Shown piece by piece: positions 43,921 through 53,585 of a stretch of 64,000 nucleotides of DNA (position 1 is its first letter; each line of letters begins with the position of its first letter). The notes below the pieces were generated by a model. That model was not told the origin of the DNA. It was given only the letters and a program-made list of their open reading frames with translations, and searched no databases. The translations under genes were made by a program, and so were the position numbers. This DNA is from Brevibacillus daliensis (GTDB lineage Bacteria > Bacillota > Bacilli > Brevibacillales > Brevibacillaceae), in contig NZ_JAJISB010000017.1 in the NCBI RefSeq assembly GCF_021245735.1, positions 1 to 64,000 on the forward strand, given 5' to 3'.

Positions 43921-44571
43921 TTATACGATGCGTTTTCTGGAACCGAGGGCATCATAATTTCGTTTCCATTCGATAAGTCCCTGAATGCATAGGCAGAGGT
44001 TAATGGCAGCAAGGATAATCATGACATATAAACCTGTTTGTAAATAAATGATGATGGAGAGGACATTAGCAAGAATCCAGAGATGCCAGTTTTCCAGGAT
44101 TTTTTTACTTAGCATAAATTGAGCAACCAGGCCGATTACTGCATTGAAGGCATCAATATAAGGTCTACTTGCATCGGTATACGTAACCTGATAATACGCC
44201 CATAAAGCCCAGAGAATAACGATTGCTACCAGATATTTTATCCATCCGGGAACAGAAAGACGAACGGTTGGGCGTACATCTGCCTCCCCTTTGCTTTGGA
44301 GCCAGTAATACCAGCCGTACACGTTAAAACCAATCTGGATCACAGAAAGTATCGACATCGCATACAATCCCTGTTGCATGAAAATGATTAAAAAGCAGGC
44401 AACCGCAATGATTCCAAAAATGAAGTTAAGTACCTTTTCCCTAGCTAATAACCACACGTTTGCAATACCAATCACAGAAGCAAAAATCTCCAGATAGCTC
44501 GATTCAAGATACAGACCTACAGCCAGACAAAGTACACTGGCAATAAGTAAAAATAAAGGATGTTTGACCAT
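43921..44571 (-). CDS. pnuC: PnuC-family vitamin (nicotinamide riboside-type) transporter
   Basis: 216 residues, about seven membrane helices. PnuC features: LGIANVWLLAREKVLNFIFGI-type segment (IANVWLLAREKVLNFIFG), NVYGWYYWL, and later LVAQFMLSKKILENWHLWI. Family role: facilitated uptake of nicotinamide riboside (other members carry riboflavin or thiamine) coupled to intracellular phosphorylation. GGGAGGGAC precedes ATG 44571; an in-frame TTG lies within that site. No kinase gene is adjacent. Confidence 0.85.
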   Translation of the reverse strand: MVKHPLFLLIASVLCLAVGLYLESSYLEIFASVIGIANVWLLAREKVLNFIFGIIAVACFLIIFMQQGLYAMSILSVIQIGFNVYGWYYWLQSKGEADVRPTVRLSVPGWIKYLVAIVILWALWAYYQVTYTDASRPYIDAFNAVIGLVAQFMLSKKILENWHLWILANVLSIIIYLQTGLYVMIILAAINLCLCIQGLIEWKRNYDALGSRKRIV

Positions 44572-44846
44572 AAATAAGTCCCTCCCCAAAAGGTGTAAAG
44601 CACTGTAATGGGTAATTGTAATAGAATTATTACTTCAAGATAAGTAAAATCATACCATAATAAAGGGGAAAATCACCCCTCCAGTCAACAGTAATATTTT
44701 CATGATAAGCTCAAGTTTTTTAACTGACTACCGTAAGGGGATGGTATCACTATCTATCATGTTAAGCACACGTTCTACCTCAGAAACTATGATAGGTTTT
44801 TTCTCTATGGTGATCCTTTGAAAAATAGTAGAATCAGATTAAGTTA

Positions 44847-44874
44847 TTGACAAATTCTCCTTACAAAGTATAAT
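44847..44874 (+). promoter_or_regulatory. Sigma-A promoter of the siderophore importer operon
   Basis: TTGACA (44847-44852), 16-base spacer, TATAAT (44869-44874). The start point would be about 44881, directly ahead of the Fur box. Confidence 0.75.
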
Positions 44875-44895
44875 GAGAATTGTTACCAACTAATT

Positions 44896-44914
44896 GATAA
44901 TGAATATCATTATC
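44896..44914. promoter_or_regulatory. Fur box
   Basis: GATAATGAATATCATTATC agrees with the 19-base Fur consensus GATAATGATAATCATTATC at 17 positions, differing only in the centre. TGAGAATTGTT at 44874-44884 may be a second, overlapping half. Position just downstream of the promoter fits iron-dependent repression. Confidence 0.85.
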
Positions 44915-44973
44915 TACATTATACTAATTCTAAAGAAGTAGCTATACTAAATTTGCAACGAGTGGGAAGATAA

Positions 44974-45927
44974 ATGAAGAAGAGATATTTAATACTTGCC
45001 CTAGTTATATTTTCAATTGCTTCCGTTTTTATCGGAGTTTCCAACATATCTCCGCTCGACTTGTTCAGCCTGACTGAAGAAGAGCTACAGGTATTGTTTG
45101 TGAGCAGAGTTCCAAGGCTGGTTAGTATTGTCATCGCCGGCATGAGCATGAGTATTATTGGTTTAATCATGCAACAGCTTACTCGCAACAAATTTGTTTC
45201 TCCAACGACGGCTGGTACGATGGATTCGGCACGCTTCGGGATTCTAATTGCATTGATGGTCTTTTCCAATGCTACTCCTATCCAGAAGATGCTGGTTGCT
45301 TTTATCTTTGCGCTTTTAGGGACTTTCATCTTTATGAAAATCCTGGACAGAATCAAGTTCAAGGATGTTATCTTTATCCCGTTAGTTGGATTAATGTTCG
45401 GTAACATCGTCAGCTCAATCACTACTTTTTTTGCATATAAAAACGACATGATTCAAAACATGGCATCTTGGTTGCATGGTGATTTTTCCCTGATTATTAA
45501 GGGGCAGTATGAAATGATTTACATAAGCATACCGCTACTAATTATCGCCTATCTATTCGCTAATAAATTTACACTTGCGGGAATGGGAGAGGAATTCGCT
45601 ATCAACTTGGGACTTAACTACAAACGAGTCGTAAATATCGGCTTGGTGATTGTAGCAATGGTCTCCTCCGTAGTCATTCTGACAGTAGGAACGATTCCTT
45701 TTTTGGGATTGATCATACCAAATATTGTGACAATATATCATGGCGACAATCTTAAAAAGAATCTTCCTCATACGGCATTGCTCGGAGCGGTTTTCGTTCT
45801 GGCCTGTGATATCTTTGGCCGCGTGATTATCTATCCATATGAAATCTCCATTGGGCTAACAGTAGGAGTAATCGGCAGTGCGATATTTATCTACTTACTC
45901 TTGAGAGGAAAGGCACATGGATTATGA
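44974..45927 (+). CDS. yclN: Siderophore ABC transporter permease YclN (FecCD/BtuC type)
   Basis: 317 residues, nine or ten membrane helices. FecCD-family core: RVPRLVSIVIAGMSMSI, QQLTRNKFVSPTTAGT and PFLGLIIPNIV. By recollection it is very close to B. subtilis YclN, the first permease of the petrobactin importer. It overlaps the second permease gene by four bases (ATGA). Iron control comes from the upstream Fur box. Confidence 0.9.
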   Translation: MKKRYLILALVIFSIASVFIGVSNISPLDLFSLTEEELQVLFVSRVPRLVSIVIAGMSMSIIGLIMQQLTRNKFVSPTTAGTMDSARFGILIALMVFSNATPIQKMLVAFIFALLGTFIFMKILDRIKFKDVIFIPLVGLMFGNIVSSITTFFAYKNDMIQNMASWLHGDFSLIIKGQYEMIYISIPLLIIAYLFANKFTLAGMGEEFAINLGLNYKRVVNIGLVIVAMVSSVVILTVGTIPFLGLIIPNIVTIYHGDNLKKNLPHTALLGAVFVLACDIFGRVIIYPYEISIGLTVGVIGSAIFIYLLLRGKAHGL

Positions 45928-46862
45928 AAGCAAAGCTAGGGGTACTTGCCGGATTCGCATTAGTATTAATCGCTCTCTTTATATTTATGGATGCCAATGG
46001 AAATTGGGATTATGTCCTACCCAGAAGAGGCAAGAAAATTTTAGCCATTATCCTGACAGGTGGGGCTATCGCTTTCTCAACAATGGTGTTTCAAACCATT
46101 ACCAACAATAGAATTTTGACACCTAGCATCATGGGTCTTGATTCTCTATATATGTTGATTCAAACCATTGTCGTTTTCTTTTTCGGTTCAACCAGCTTAA
46201 CCATGATTAATAAAAATGTTAACTTTGCAATCTCTGTCAGTGTAATGATTCTGTTCTCAGGACTCCTATACAAGTTTCTCTTTAGAAGAGAAGGACAGAA
46301 CGTTTACTTCCTGCTCCTAGTCGGGATCATCTGCGGGACATTTTTTCAGAGCATGTCTTCCTTTATGGAAGTGCTTATTGACCCGAATGAGTTCCAAAAT
46401 TTATCTGACAAAATGTTTGCCAGCTTTAACAACGTAAACACAGATTTGTTGAATCTCTCGATCGTATGCTTCGGTGCGATCATCCTTTATTTTATGAAAT
46501 TTACCAAGTATCTCGATGTTCTTTCTTTGGGAAGAGATGCAGCGGTTAACCTGGGTGTCGATTACGACTTTGTAGTAAAACGATTGTTAATTGTTGTAGC
46601 AATCTTGATATCCATTGCAACAGCTTTGATTGGCCCTATTACCTTCCTTGGTCTATTAGTAGCCAATGTTGCACATCAGTTTTTACGAACGCACAAACAC
46701 AGCATTTTGATTACGGGTTCAATTCTGATCAGTATCATTGCTCTAGTGGGCGGACAACTCATCGTGGAGCGGGTATTTACATTCTCTACAACGATAAGCG
46801 TTATCATTAACTTTGTAGGTGGAGTGTACTTTATCTATCTTCTATTAAAGGGGAAAAAGTAA
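45924..46862 (+). CDS. yclO: Siderophore ABC transporter permease YclO
   Basis: 312 residues, polytopic. FecCD-type signatures: RGKKILAIILTGGAIAFS, QTITNNRILTPSIMG and GPITFLGLLVANVAHQ. It pairs with YclN to form the heterodimeric membrane channel for ferric petrobactin-type siderophore. Start overlaps the yclN stop; yclP begins at the base after its stop codon. Confidence 0.9.
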   Translation: MKAKLGVLAGFALVLIALFIFMDANGNWDYVLPRRGKKILAIILTGGAIAFSTMVFQTITNNRILTPSIMGLDSLYMLIQTIVVFFFGSTSLTMINKNVNFAISVSVMILFSGLLYKFLFRREGQNVYFLLLVGIICGTFFQSMSSFMEVLIDPNEFQNLSDKMFASFNNVNTDLLNLSIVCFGAIILYFMKFTKYLDVLSLGRDAAVNLGVDYDFVVKRLLIVVAILISIATALIGPITFLGLLVANVAHQFLRTHKHSILITGSILISIIALVGGQLIVERVFTFSTTISVIINFVGGVYFIYLLLKGKK

Positions 46863-47621
46863 ATGATAGAAGTGAAACAGCTTTCTAAAAAATACGGAAG
46901 TAAATATGTTGTTGACGATGTCTCTCTTACCATCGAAAAGGGAACCATTACTTCTTTTATCGGACCAAATGGTGCAGGTAAAAGTACGTTACTGTCTATG
47001 ATTAGTCGCCTTTTAAGCAAAGATGCAGGCGAAATCTATATTGATAATCAGATTGTAGGGCAAGTGAAAAGTAATGAGTTGGCTAAAAAGATTTCTATCC
47101 TGAAACAAGCTAACCACATTGATATCAGACTGACTGTTAGAGACCTGGTAAGCTTCGGGCGTTTTCCTTACTCTCAAGGCAAGCTGACGAAGGAAGATTG
47201 GATTTATGTAGATGAAGCAATAGAATATATGGAGCTTGAGGATCTACAAGATAGATATTTGGATCAGCTAAGCGGTGGGCAGAAACAGCGTGCTTTTATT
47301 GCGATGGTCTTGGCGCAGAATACAGAATATATCTTGCTAGATGAGCCGCTTAATAACCTTGATATGAAGCACTCTGTGCAAATCATGAAAGTGCTTCGTA
47401 AATTGGTGGATGAGAAGGGGAAAACGATTGTTATCGTGATTCACGATATTAACTTTGCTTCTTTCTATTCCGATCATATTGTAGCGTTGAAAGACGGGAA
47501 GATCGTGAAAAAAGGTCCAACCGCTGAGATTATTGATTCTTGTGTCTTGAAGTGTGTCTATGACATGGATATCTGTATTCAAGATATTAATGAGAATAAA
47601 ATGTGTGTTTACTTTTCGTAA
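46863..47621 (+). CDS. yclP: Siderophore ABC transporter ATPase YclP
   Basis: 252 residues. ABC signatures: Walker A GPNGAGKST (about 35-43), LSGGQKQRAFIAM, Walker B ILLDEPLNNLD and switch His in VIHDIN. Powers import through YclN/YclO. AAAGGGG precedes the ATG. Directly adjoins yclO. Confidence 0.92.
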   Translation: MIEVKQLSKKYGSKYVVDDVSLTIEKGTITSFIGPNGAGKSTLLSMISRLLSKDAGEIYIDNQIVGQVKSNELAKKISILKQANHIDIRLTVRDLVSFGRFPYSQGKLTKEDWIYVDEAIEYMELEDLQDRYLDQLSGGQKQRAFIAMVLAQNTEYILLDEPLNNLDMKHSVQIMKVLRKLVDEKGKTIVIVIHDINFASFYSDHIVALKDGKIVKKGPTAEIIDSCVLKCVYDMDICIQDINENKMCVYFS

Positions 47622-47717
47622 TACCTGATCAGTGATGGATGGTACTGTGGTGAGAGGAGTACTACTCGCATCATAGTCTTTCATAAATAAAAACAAAACT
47701 CTTTTGAGGTGACAAAA

Positions 47718-48698
47718 ATGAAAAAGAATGGCTTACTGTTTTTTATGACTTTAATGCTAGCTGTTTTAGTAGCAGCTTGCGGTACAAATAATGCATCTAA
47801 TACAAGCGCTCCTGAATCAACGAATGGTGCGGCACCAGCTCCTGCTCAAGCAGAAGAAATCGTTGTAAAGCACAAACTGGGTGAAGCAAAAGTGAAGAAA
47901 AACCCAGAGAAAGTAGTAGTATTTGACTTCGGTTCCCTTAGTACCCTGGATAAATTGGGTGTAGATGTATTAGCAGTACCAAAAGATAGTGTACCTTCTT
48001 ATATGCCTAAATATAAAGAAGACAAATACAAAAATGCTGGTGGAATTAAAGAGCCAGACTTTGAAAAAATCAGTGCAATGGCTCCAGACCTGATCATCAT
48101 CTCTGGAAGACAAGCTGATGCTTATGAAGAATTGAATAAAATTGCTCCAACGATCTACTTAGATGTAGAATACGAGAAGTACATGGAATCTTTTGAGACA
48201 AATGCAAAAATTATTGGTCAAATCTTTGGAAAAGAAGCAGAAGTAGAGAAAGAATTGGAGCAAATCAACAAAGACATTAAAGCACTGGAAGAAAAAGTAA
48301 AAGCGAAAGGCAAAAATGCTTTAATTATCTTGGCTAATGAAGGAAAAGTAAGTGCATACGGTAGCGGTTCTCGTTTTGGTATCATCCATGATGTAATGGG
48401 CTTCACACCTGTTGATACTAACATTAAAGCTTCTACCCACGGTAACAGCGTTTCCTTTGAATATATCGTAGAAAAAGATGCTGATTACCTGTTTGTTGTT
48501 GACAGAGGATTGGTAGCAGGCGGTAAAGCAGAACAAATCCCTGCAAAACAAGTAATTGAAAACGATCTAGTTAAAAATACAAAAGCGTTCAAAGAAGGTA
48601 ACATTGTTTACCTAGATCCTAACTACTGGTACCTATCTGGTGGCGGACTAGTCTCCGTAGCTGAAATGGTTAAAGCAGTAGATGCTGCAGTAAAATAA
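47718..48698 (+). CDS. yclQ: Siderophore-binding lipoprotein YclQ
   Basis: 326 residues. Lipoprotein signal peptide with lipobox LVAAC (Cys about 21), a Ser/Thr/Ala/Pro-rich linker, then a class III periplasmic-binding fold (TroA-like) with two lobes: VFDFGSLSTLDKLGV and KISAMAPDLIIISGRQ in the first, then a long linking helix and a second lobe. Captures ferric petrobactin-type siderophore on the outer membrane face for YclNO. ATG 47718 follows GAGGTGA; a GTG at 47709 lies in that site. A short untranslated gap separates it from yclP. Confidence 0.9.
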   Translation: MKKNGLLFFMTLMLAVLVAACGTNNASNTSAPESTNGAAPAPAQAEEIVVKHKLGEAKVKKNPEKVVVFDFGSLSTLDKLGVDVLAVPKDSVPSYMPKYKEDKYKNAGGIKEPDFEKISAMAPDLIIISGRQADAYEELNKIAPTIYLDVEYEKYMESFETNAKIIGQIFGKEAEVEKELEQINKDIKALEEKVKAKGKNALIILANEGKVSAYGSGSRFGIIHDVMGFTPVDTNIKASTHGNSVSFEYIVEKDADYLFVVDRGLVAGGKAEQIPAKQVIENDLVKNTKAFKEGNIVYLDPNYWYLSGGGLVSVAEMVKAVDAAVK

Positions 48699-48704
48699 TT
48701 GATA

Positions 48705-48763
48705 CAAAACGTCCATGACCGTTTTGTTTGACCACAAGCGGTCACATCCAATTTTAAGAAAAA
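48705..48763 (+). repeat. Dispersed structured element, copy D1
   Basis: About 60 bases, 52 identical to copy D2 at 58397-58456. Conserved parts: CATGACCGTTTTGTT, AGCGGTCACATCCAATTT and GAAAAA. TGACCG and CGGTCA can pair across a variable loop in both copies. It is followed at once by a different terminator hairpin. Confidence 0.7.
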
Positions 48764-48807
48764 GCTATCTCTTCTCATCGCTTAGATGATAGGAGGTAGC
48801 TTTTTTC
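48759..48807 (+). terminator. Intrinsic terminator of yclNOPQ
   Basis: AAAGCTATCTC pairs with GAGGTAGCTTT around a long loop, then TTTT. It directly follows element D1. Confidence 0.75.
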
Positions 48808-49244
48808 TATAATTTCTTCCCACAGGAAGGACAGTACTGATAATCTTCATTTGTTTCCGTGCCACAGTATGGGCAGAAGCGTTTCGCTTTTTGACCAGCT
48901 ACCTCTGCACCTGGTTCATACGATCGTTTATAAGGGTTGTGATCATCATCAGAGGAACGCCGGTGTCTGTCTAACGGATCTGGTTCCTGATTGCTATCTA
49001 CAATATCCACAATGGACATTCGGTTCTTACTGGTTGCATTTTTATAATGATAGATACCTTGTACGATAGAAATGATGATGAAAAGAACACCAAAGAACGG
49101 AAAGATAAAACCAACTAAGCCAAACGGAGAATCTTGAGTTATTTGAAATGCCATAATTGTCCAAAATACTCCAAAAATACCTGTTACAACACTGCCCATT
49201 ACACCCATAGAGGAAGGGCCACGGCCTGGTTTGATGCTTTTCAT
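48807..49244 (-). CDS. Small membrane protein with C-terminal zinc ribbon
   Basis: 145 residues. Two membrane helices (about 14-32 and 42-62), a polar stretch, and a C-terminal zinc ribbon FCPYCGTETNEDYQYCPSCG. With two helices both ends would be cytosolic. GGGGGTG precedes the ATG. No specific family recognised; zinc-ribbon membrane proteins of this size are common in Bacillota. The stop codon touches the end of the yclQ terminator. Confidence 0.75.
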   Translation of the reverse strand: MKSIKPGRGPSSMGVMGSVVTGIFGVFWTIMAFQITQDSPFGLVGFIFPFFGVLFIIISIVQGIYHYKNATSKNRMSIVDIVDSNQEPDPLDRHRRSSDDDHNPYKRSYEPGAEVAGQKAKRFCPYCGTETNEDYQYCPSCGKKL

Positions 49245-49380
49245 GATTAGTACACCCCCACACGTTATGTATACTTCTTATACGTAAGGAAGGTGAGGTA
49301 AGTTTCTTTTCTTGCCAATATTGACGCTTTGCTAAGAAGACAACACCATACTCATACTGAGATTGGCATTCCAGCCATGT

Positions 49381-50370
49381 TTACATGTAGCCAATTGCAT
49401 GTGCGATGATAACAAATATGATTGCAATGGCATACTGAAGTACCAATAAAGGAATTAACCATCTAAACCATTTGCCATAGGGGATTCCTGCAATTCCGAT
49501 CCCGGCTACTGCTACCCCAGGTACGAATAGATTAGAAATACCGTCTCCAAATTGGAAGGCTAGAACAGCTGTCTGTCTGGTGATCCCAACTAAATCAGCT
49601 AGTGGGCTCATCAGTGGCATAGTAAGTGCTGCCATTCCGCTACCGGAAGGAATGAAAAGGCTTAAGAATGTTTGTAATCCCAGCATGCCCACAGCTGTTA
49701 GCATTGCTGGAAGTCCTTCAATTAGCATAACCAAATAGTACAGAATGGTATCCATGATATGCCCTTGTTCCAATATGATGACAATTCCACGAGCGACACC
49801 AATCAAAAGAGCACCGTAAAGAACGGTAGAAGCACCCGACATAAAGGAATCAACAATGTTTTGTGTGGACAATCGACCAAGGAATCCAATGACAATACCA
49901 AGCAATAAAAAGAGTCCAGCAATTTCAGTTATATACCAGCCATATTGAATGACACCGGTTGCAATTACGATCAGGTTTAGGACAAAAGCGGCAAGAATCC
50001 ATTTATGACGTTTTTTCAACACCAGATTAGCATCCACAAGATTACTCGTATCTTGTCCTTCAAACAGCCCATAATAACCCATGGAAGGTGTTTTCTTTAC
50101 TTTCATCGCATAACGGTAAACAAAAGCTGTTGAGACAACGTACATCACGATGAAAACAACAATGCGAAAGCCTAATCCGGAAAAAGGTTGTAGCTCAGCA
50201 ATGCCCTGTGCAACCCCAACGGTAAAAGGGTTCATAATGGCGGAGGTAAAACCAACAGAAGCTCCCACCAATACGATAGCCGCCCCTGTGATGGCATCAA
50301 ATCCAAGCGCAATACAAAGTGGGACAAGTATAGCGATGTAAGGTAGAGTCTCCTCAAACAACCCGATCAA
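49381..50370 (-). pseudogene. YfcC-family carrier, N-terminally truncated
   Basis: 329 residues remain of a family usually near 470-500. The frame opens within LFEETLPYIAILVPLCIALG, which is internal in intact YfcC-type (C4-dicarboxylate/arginine-ornithine-like) carriers, and runs through the normal end with QTFLSLFIPSGSGMAALTMPL. Upstream codons extend only 20 more (SGALIGLFEE in frame) before a TAG, with no ribosome site or signal for the missing helices. Likely inactive; a short functional form is less probable. Confidence 0.65.
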
Positions 50371-50608
50371 GGCGCCAGATTTTTTTTCACCATTATTTGT
50401 TGAGAAACAGAGTACATGATTCGGGTCACTCTAAAGAAAATATGCTATAACTCGTAGTGATTTATAGCAAAAAATACCGGGTAAGGAATGGAAAATAAAT
50501 ATGTTATTCGTTGAAACTTATATGATTTAGCTTACGTATATCTCACTATACCTATTGGATTGATAAAAAATGGTAATGGGATTTATTTTTAGTAAGGGAG
50601 GGAACCAT

Positions 50609-51385
50609 ATGGATACAACACTATTTATTGAATACTTTTGGGTATTGATTATCCTAATTGGCCTTGAAGGTATTCTGGCAGCTGATAATGCTCTGGTGCT
50701 AGCTGTAATGGTTAAAGACTTACAAGAGGAACAACGGAAAAAGGCGCTATTTTATGGTCTTGCTGGGGCATTTGTTTTCCGATTTGCATCCTTGTTTGCC
50801 ATCTCGTTTTTGGTTGATGTATGGCAGGTTCAAGCACTTGGTGCCCTCTACCTGTTGTTTATTGCTAGTAACCATATCGTTCGAAAATGGGTAGGCAGCA
50901 ATAAGGAAAAGAAAGTGAAAGATAAGGAGCCAAAGGGTTTTTGGGCTACAGTAATTAAAGTTGAGCTGGCTGACATTGCATTTGCGGTGGATTCCATTTT
51001 AGCTGCCGTTGCTTTAGCAGTTTCCCTACCGCTCACTCCACTTCCTAAAATTGGAGGAATGGACGGTGGTCATTTCCTCGTTATTTTTACAGGAGGTTTA
51101 ATCGGGCTTATTATCATGCGATTTGCAGCAAATAAATTCGTGGCTCTACTAAAGAAAAGGCCTGGTTTGGAAACGGCAGCCTTTATGATTGTTGGTTGGG
51201 TAGGGGTAAAACTAATGATATATACTCTCTGCCATCCTAACGTTGGTGTACTGCCGGAGGCTGTTGCCCATTCGCCAGTGTGGAAAATCACATTTTATAT
51301 TGTGCTTGTCCTGATTGCGGTAGGTGGATGGTTCCTTTCTCCCAAGAAGAAGAATGGGGAAATGGAAGGAACTGGAAACGCTTAA
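50609..51385 (+). CDS. TerC-family membrane protein
   Basis: 258 residues, seven membrane helices. TerC motifs: LEGILAADNALVLAVMV with the conserved DN, and ELADIAFAVDSILAAVAL with the conserved Asp pairs likely to bind metal. Family knowledge: TerC homologues in Bacillus (YceF, YkoY) act in manganese handling for exported enzymes; tellurite resistance is the historical name. GGGAGGGAAC precedes ATG 50609. No ter genes or manganese riboswitch accompany it. A terminator follows. Confidence 0.85.
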   Translation: MDTTLFIEYFWVLIILIGLEGILAADNALVLAVMVKDLQEEQRKKALFYGLAGAFVFRFASLFAISFLVDVWQVQALGALYLLFIASNHIVRKWVGSNKEKKVKDKEPKGFWATVIKVELADIAFAVDSILAAVALAVSLPLTPLPKIGGMDGGHFLVIFTGGLIGLIIMRFAANKFVALLKKRPGLETAAFMIVGWVGVKLMIYTLCHPNVGVLPEAVAHSPVWKITFYIVLVLIAVGGWFLSPKKKNGEMEGTGNA

Positions 51386-51462
51386 ACATACATGAAAATA
51401 ACGAAAAGAGCCGAATGTATATTTCAACGGGCAAGGCACGTAAAGCCCACTTGCAACATATA

Positions 51463-51506
51463 GGTACATGGAGTCCTTGTTACCAAGGAAAACATGTACT
51501 TTTTTG
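51463..51506. terminator. Terminator of the TerC-family gene
   Basis: GTACATGgagTCCTTG/CAAGGAaaaCATGTAC stem with loop TTAC and six T, about 80 bases past the stop codon. Confidence 0.85.
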
Positions 51507-51578
51507 TTTATCGCACGAAAATGAACCTCGATAGAAGATTTTCTTACTTACCTCTAACAATTGGAGAGGGGAGAGATT

Positions 51579-53585
51579 ATGACGAAAGAATTGGTACTAG
51601 GCGTTCATTTATTAGTGCGTGATGAAGAAGAACTATTACCGCACTGTTTAAGAAGCATTGTAATGATAGCAGATGAAATTATTATCATTGATACGGGTTC
51701 TACTGATAAAACTGTGGAAATTGCTAAAGCATTTGGAGCAAAAGTAATTGCTACCGAGTGGCAGGATGACTTCGCACAGGCAAGGAATGTGGGGCTTCAA
51801 CATGCTACAACAAAATGGGTTTTTTATATAGATGCAGATGAAGAGGTACTTACGGGAGAAGCAGAGATCCGTCATTTCCTGGAAAAGACTACAGCTGATC
51901 GATGCATGGTGCATGTAACTAACCGGGTAGGAGAGAGACCCGAAGAGAAGATAGAGCATGGCTTAATCAGGATATTTCGTACAGATAAAGGTTTCCGGTT
52001 TCAAGGAAGAATTCATGAGCAGCTTCTTTCAGATCAAGAGATGATTTCAGAAATACCAGTAAGTCCGTTACGCCTGAATCACGATGGCTATCTGCCATCC
52101 CTAATGAAACGAAAAGAGAAAGTAAATCGAAACATGCATATATTGACACAGTGCCTGCAAGATAGCCCTACAGATCCCTTCATCTTATACAATCTGGCAG
52201 TTACACATTGTCAACGAGGAGAGTATCAACAAGCGGTAGATAAGTGTGCTGAGTCATTTCGGAATATTGATTTTCAAGCACCTTACCGCCCTACATTATT
52301 GCGTGATTGGGCAAAAATTTTACTGAAATTAGGTCAAAGTAATCAAGTTGTCCATTTACTGCAAAATGAAGTTCAGCATTATAGGAATTATGCTGACTTA
52401 CACGTTTTATTGGCACAAGCATTAGAAGAACAAGGCTTTCTACTGGGGGCCTTCGCTTCTTATGAGCAAGCATCAGGATGTAAAGCGGAAGCGGGTAATT
52501 CATATGTATGTGAAGCAGGAATGAACAGCTATCGTCCTTATACTGCGATGGGAAGGTTAGCTCAGCAGAAAGGCGAGTTACAGGTGGCGCGCCACTTATT
52601 TGAACATGCACTTAAGCTTCATCCTCGATATGAACCTGCGTTAATTAGTTGGGCCGATTATTTACAGGAAACAGGTGCTAGTGACTCCGAAATAGCAGAA
52701 CAACTAATGGGACTGGTTCAGCCGGAGCAACCAGAAGATACGTGTATGACTATTCATGCTCTCTTGCATATTGGGGCATTTTCAACTGCATTGTTCATTC
52801 TGGATGAACATATGCTGCATACGCCCAAATACACGAACCTTCAGCTAATCTGCCTCATCCAAACGGGGCAACTATCTGTTTCTGTTGCTCTCATCAAGAA
52901 AATGATCGCAGCGTTTCCCGAGGAAAATAGGCAGACCTTATTGATTGATTGGGCATTGTGTAGTTGGAGTGAACAGAGGATACTGCCTTATACCTTTTAT
53001 GAAGCAATGGAAGTGGAACAAAAAATTATGATTCGATCAATAGAAAACTGGGTCTTGGAAGAAAAAGGTGTTCAACAAACAACAGATAATAAAGCAACCA
53101 TCGATTTTATTCAGATTATCATGGAACGAGCAGTTGAATACCGCCTGCTGCGTTTGGCAAAAAGACTTTCTGAGTGGAATAGCTGCTTATTAATTCCCTA
53201 TGCCAAAGCTTTGTATCAGGAGGGACATATTTTACTTTCGGCAGATATTTTACTTGATTTACTGGAGCAACAACAATTAGATGCGGAAGGTCATTTGTAT
53301 CTTGGAGAAATTTTATATCTAAAAGGATTTTATGCTCAGGCATCAACGATGTTTGAGGGTGTTATATCCCTTGCTTCAGATAATTGGAAAGCAAGAATGG
53401 GTGCAGCAGCCAGCTATTTACACCTGGCAAGAGAAGTTGCTTTTGACACCATTACCGCGCATCCGGAAGCAGAGATTGTCAGGCAGGATCTGCAAAAGCT
53501 AGAAGCTTCGTTAAAGGCAATGGGCGGCATCAGTTGGCAAATGAAGCAACAGGGCAGACGGAGGAGGAATATACGTGCAGAATAA
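51579..53585 (+). CDS. Family-2 glycosyltransferase fused to TPR repeats, copy 1
   Basis: 668 residues. GT2 domain (about 1-220): LLVRDEEELLPHCLRSI, IDTGSTDKTVEIAKAFGA, FAQARNVGL, the nucleotide-sugar/metal motif YIDADEE (DxD type) and RIFRTDKGFRFQGRIHEQL. Thereafter TPR-like helices fill the protein (FILYNLAVTHCQRGEYQQAV; PRYEPALISWADYLQETG). Such SunS/capsule-type fusions glycosylate proteins or glycans on TPR-presented targets; the target is unknown. GAGGGGAG precedes ATG 51579. The next paralogue starts within its last codons. Confidence 0.85.
   Translation: MTKELVLGVHLLVRDEEELLPHCLRSIVMIADEIIIIDTGSTDKTVEIAKAFGAKVIATEWQDDFAQARNVGLQHATTKWVFYIDADEEVLTGEAEIRHFLEKTTADRCMVHVTNRVGERPEEKIEHGLIRIFRTDKGFRFQGRIHEQLLSDQEMISEIPVSPLRLNHDGYLPSLMKRKEKVNRNMHILTQCLQDSPTDPFILYNLAVTHCQRGEYQQAVDKCAESFRNIDFQAPYRPTLLRDWAKILLKLGQSNQVVHLLQNEVQHYRNYADLHVLLAQALEEQGFLLGAFASYEQASGCKAEAGNSYVCEAGMNSYRPYTAMGRLAQQKGELQVARHLFEHALKLHPRYEPALISWADYLQETGASDSEIAEQLMGLVQPEQPEDTCMTIHALLHIGAFSTALFILDEHMLHTPKYTNLQLICLIQTGQLSVSVALIKKMIAAFPEENRQTLLIDWALCSWSEQRILPYTFYEAMEVEQKIMIRSIENWVLEEKGVQQTTDNKATIDFIQIIMERAVEYRLLRLAKRLSEWNSCLLIPYAKALYQEGHILLSADILLDLLEQQQLDAEGHLYLGEILYLKGFYAQASTMFEGVISLASDNWKARMGAAASYLHLAREVAFDTITAHPEAEIVRQDLQKLEASLKAMGGISWQMKQQGRRRRNIRAE

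Larger units (their letters stand above)
44572..44973. promoter_or_regulatory. Long divergent intergenic region, pnuC / yclNOPQ
   Basis: 402 bases without a gene. The right half holds the Fur-controlled yclN promoter (listed separately). Near 44665-44680 a small GGGG/CCCC hairpin lies in the pnuC leader. I recognise no riboswitch. Confidence 0.5.

Noticed and set aside
44600-44760. Riboswitch in the pnuC leader
   Set aside because: Only a small GGGG/CCCC hairpin is visible; no conserved TPP, FMN or NAD riboswitch core was found.
50371-50608. Manganese (yybP-ykoY) riboswitch before the TerC-family gene
   Set aside because: The characteristic conserved loop sequences are absent from the 238-base region.
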